This document shows positions 37,953-39,290 of a stretch of DNA of 39,290 bases, piece by piece (position 1 is the first letter of the stretch; the number at the start of each line of letters is the position of its first letter). This stretch comes from Candidatus Rokuibacteriota bacterium (GTDB taxonomy: Bacteria > Methylomirabilota > Methylomirabilia > Rokubacteriales > CSP1-6): assembly GCA_023249095.1 (NCBI GenBank), contig JAHFDK010000026.1, positions 1 to 39,290 on the forward strand, in the 5' to 3' direction. Below the pieces are notes generated by a model. It did no database searches, was not told the origin of the DNA, and saw nothing but the letters and a program-made list of their open reading frames with translations. The position numbers were made by a program, and so were the translations under genes.

Positions 37953-39290
37953 ATGCACAGGCCCGTACGGTTTGGCGATGACATCGAGCCGTTGGTGCAG
38001 TTCATCGAGGAGACCGACCCCAGCCGGATCCTCGAAGCCACCCTGGGCAAGCTACGCGAAGGCCTGTCGGTCAAGAAGCTCCTGACCGCGTCGGCGCTCG
38101 CGGTCACTCGTTCCTCGGACTTGCCGCCCGGCCACCATGGCGGGCCGCTGCACCCACTCGTCGGGCTTCATGCACTCCACCACACCGTGGAGCGCGTGTC
38201 GGGCGAACAGCGGTTCCTGCCGATCCTTCAGCACGTCGCGCTGTCGAACAAGCACATCAATCACCCCGGCATGGGCCCGTACATCCTGGCGGATGCCAAG
38301 CCCGTGGAGTCGGGCGGCGTTGAAGGCACGAAGAAGGCGTTTTTCGCCGCCGTGGATCGCGGCCTGTACAACGCCGCGGATCACGCCTTCCTCTGGCTCT
38401 GGGACAACATCCCGCATGCCGAGGCGCTGGACCTGCTGCTGACCGTGGCGATCCCGAAGAACATGCTCGACGATCACTACTTCATCTTTCCCATGTTCAC
38501 GTGGCGCGCCCTCGACTGGCTGGGACGCGAGTACACGCCGTTCCTGATGCGCCCCGCCGTCCGGTACGTCAGCCGGTTCCCCACGCCGCCTCCGCTGCGA
38601 GACATCGAGCCGCTGCTCGAGGAGTACGAGCTCCTGAAGCGCCCGCTGGGGTTCCACACGAGCCCGGATGAAACACCGGCGATCGGCCTCCTGGGCGAGG
38701 CGATCACCGGATGCGACACCTATGCGGAGATCCCGAGGATGCTCGCGAAGGCCCTCGCGGACGGTCTGTCGCTCCAGGGCACAGGCGAAGCCTTGTCGAT
38801 CGGGGCCGCCGGCCTGTTCATGCGATCGCTCACGGGGAATCCGATGGACGTGCACCTGCACACGGGCGCGAACCTGCGCCGGTATCTCTTGAAGCTCGAA
38901 GGCGTGAGCCTGCGCAACAAGCTGCTGGCGCTGCTGACGTGGCACACAGGACCCGAGGTGCGCTCGACGCAGAACCGCATGGAGCCACCGCCCCAGCCGA
39001 ATCCGGAGGCTGTCGCCGCGCTGCCCCATCGCACTCAGGCGGCGTTGCTCGACGCGCTCGAGGAGAGCATCTACACACAGCCGCCAACCGACTGGTCGAA
39101 GGTTACGAATCTCGGGCAGATGCGCGCGGTGCCCGAGGTGAAGAACACCGTGAACCTGGCGCAGCAGTATGCCGACCTCGGGTACGACCCGGATGCGCTG
39201 ATCAGCCGGCTGGCCCAGATCGTCGTGCACGACAACTTCACCGAGATGCACGCCTTCAAGCACCATCAGGCCACCTTCGAGGAGTTCCAC
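37953..39290 (+). CDS. Large His-rich helical protein of unknown function (3' end outside the window)
   Basis: An uninterrupted frame of 446 codons starts at ATG 37953 behind a strong AGGAGAGAGA site and is still open at the last base. It begins MHRPVRFGDDIEPLVQFIEE. A His-dense block follows (GHHGGPLHPLVGLHALHHTV, about residues 63-82), then ALSNKHINHPGMGPYILADA, FFAAVDRGLYNAADHAFLWLW and NMLDDHYFIFPMFTWRALDW. A later region has DVHLHTGANLRRYLLKLEG and TEMHAFKHHQATFEEFH. It looks all-helical and soluble, with no signal peptide. The spacing of His is loosely like metal- or flavin-free oxidases of the questin-oxidase type, but I cannot assign a family. Codon use is typical for the window, so it is a real gene. 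Confidence 0.8.
   Translation, partial: MHRPVRFGDDIEPLVQFIEETDPSRILEATLGKLREGLSVKKLLTASALAVTRSSDLPPGHHGGPLHPLVGLHALHHTVERVSGEQRFLPILQHVALSNKHINHPGMGPYILADAKPVESGGVEGTKKAFFAAVDRGLYNAADHAFLWLWDNIPHAEALDLLLTVAIPKNMLDDHYFIFPMFTWRALDWLGREYTPFLMRPAVRYVSRFPTPPPLRDIEPLLEEYELLKRPLGFHTSPDETPAIGLLGEAITGCDTYAEIPRMLAKALADGLSLQGTGEALSIGAAGLFMRSLTGNPMDVHLHTGANLRRYLLKLEGVSLRNKLLALLTWHTGPEVRSTQNRMEPPPQPNPEAVAALPHRTQAALLDALEESIYTQPPTDWSKVTNLGQMRAVPEVKNTVNLAQQYADLGYDPDALISRLAQIVVHDNFTEMHAFKHHQATFEEFH

Noticed and set aside
38052..39290. Long minus-strand frame opposite the last gene.
   Set aside because: Composition is Arg/Val/Gln-rich shadow; the plus-strand frame has natural sequence and a strong ribosome-binding site.
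1..39290. CRISPR arrays, defence islands or retron-like elements.
   Set aside because: No regularly spaced repeats, cas genes or reverse transcriptase seen; the three direct repeats have irregular spacing.

Overview
This is a GC-rich, gene-dense bacterial chromosome segment. Its content is typical of uncultured soil or subsurface lineages: class III cyclases, amidohydrolases, luciferase-like and F420-type oxidoreductases, CaiB-type CoA transferase, Rieske oxygenase, MocR and ECF regulators. A Methylomirabilota/Rokubacteria-like or proteobacterial soil organism would fit, but no phylogenetic marker is present, so taxonomy stays open. The window has about 31 intact or nearly intact protein genes and at least ten broken or vestigial ones.

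Left part (1-10 kb). A minus-strand hydantoinase/amidase pair lies divergent to an aspartate-dehydrogenase-like gene. Then comes a long minus-strand run: ECF sigma factor, a VOC protein carrying an anti-sigma-like N-terminal tail, YceI, an M20 peptidase, an MFS transporter, a GNAT acetyltransferase and a cupin. Several joints are 4-bp stop/start overlaps. Divergent to the sigma factor is a dinB (DNA polymerase IV) gene broken by an internal deletion at a palindrome.

Middle part (10-18 kb). This region looks like a mobile-element scar. It holds a 3' fragment of initiator tRNA-Met with its terminator, an IS91-type transposase fragment, a second copy of the GNAT gene, zinc-ribbon remnants of cyclase genes, and three copies of a 20-25 bp direct repeat. 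Set in it is an ArsR-controlled operon (ArsR, AHSA1-type SRPBCC, DUF899, DUF2182) with a readable promoter and operator. Next to it is the most interesting gene: an AhpD/carboxymuconolactone-decarboxylase-like reading frame whose second CxxC cysteine is replaced by an in-frame TGA, followed at the expected distance by a perfect small hairpin with a G in the loop. That is the signature of a bacterial selenocysteine protein (CxxU). It is divergent from a MocR/PdxR-type regulator.

Right part (18-39 kb). Here are a cytoplasmic GH13 amylase, a YciI-like protein, an NMT1-like binding protein without an export signal, a cupin, and a cyclase-alpha/beta-hydrolase fusion that has lost a metal-binding Asp. 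A formyl-CoA-transferase-like gene and a secreted metallo-beta-lactamase-fold protein follow, then a patch of truncated genes, an alcohol dehydrogenase and an F420/FMN split-barrel protein. A catabolic cluster of two facing operons comes next: Rieske oxygenase plus Gfo/Idh/MocA dehydrogenase on the plus strand, and VOC dioxygenase, LLM monooxygenase and ACMSD-like amidohydrolase on the minus strand. It suggests breakdown of an aromatic or related substrate. The window ends with VOC, response-regulator and DUF2867 remnants, a second LLM oxidoreductase, and a large His-rich protein of unknown function that runs off the end.
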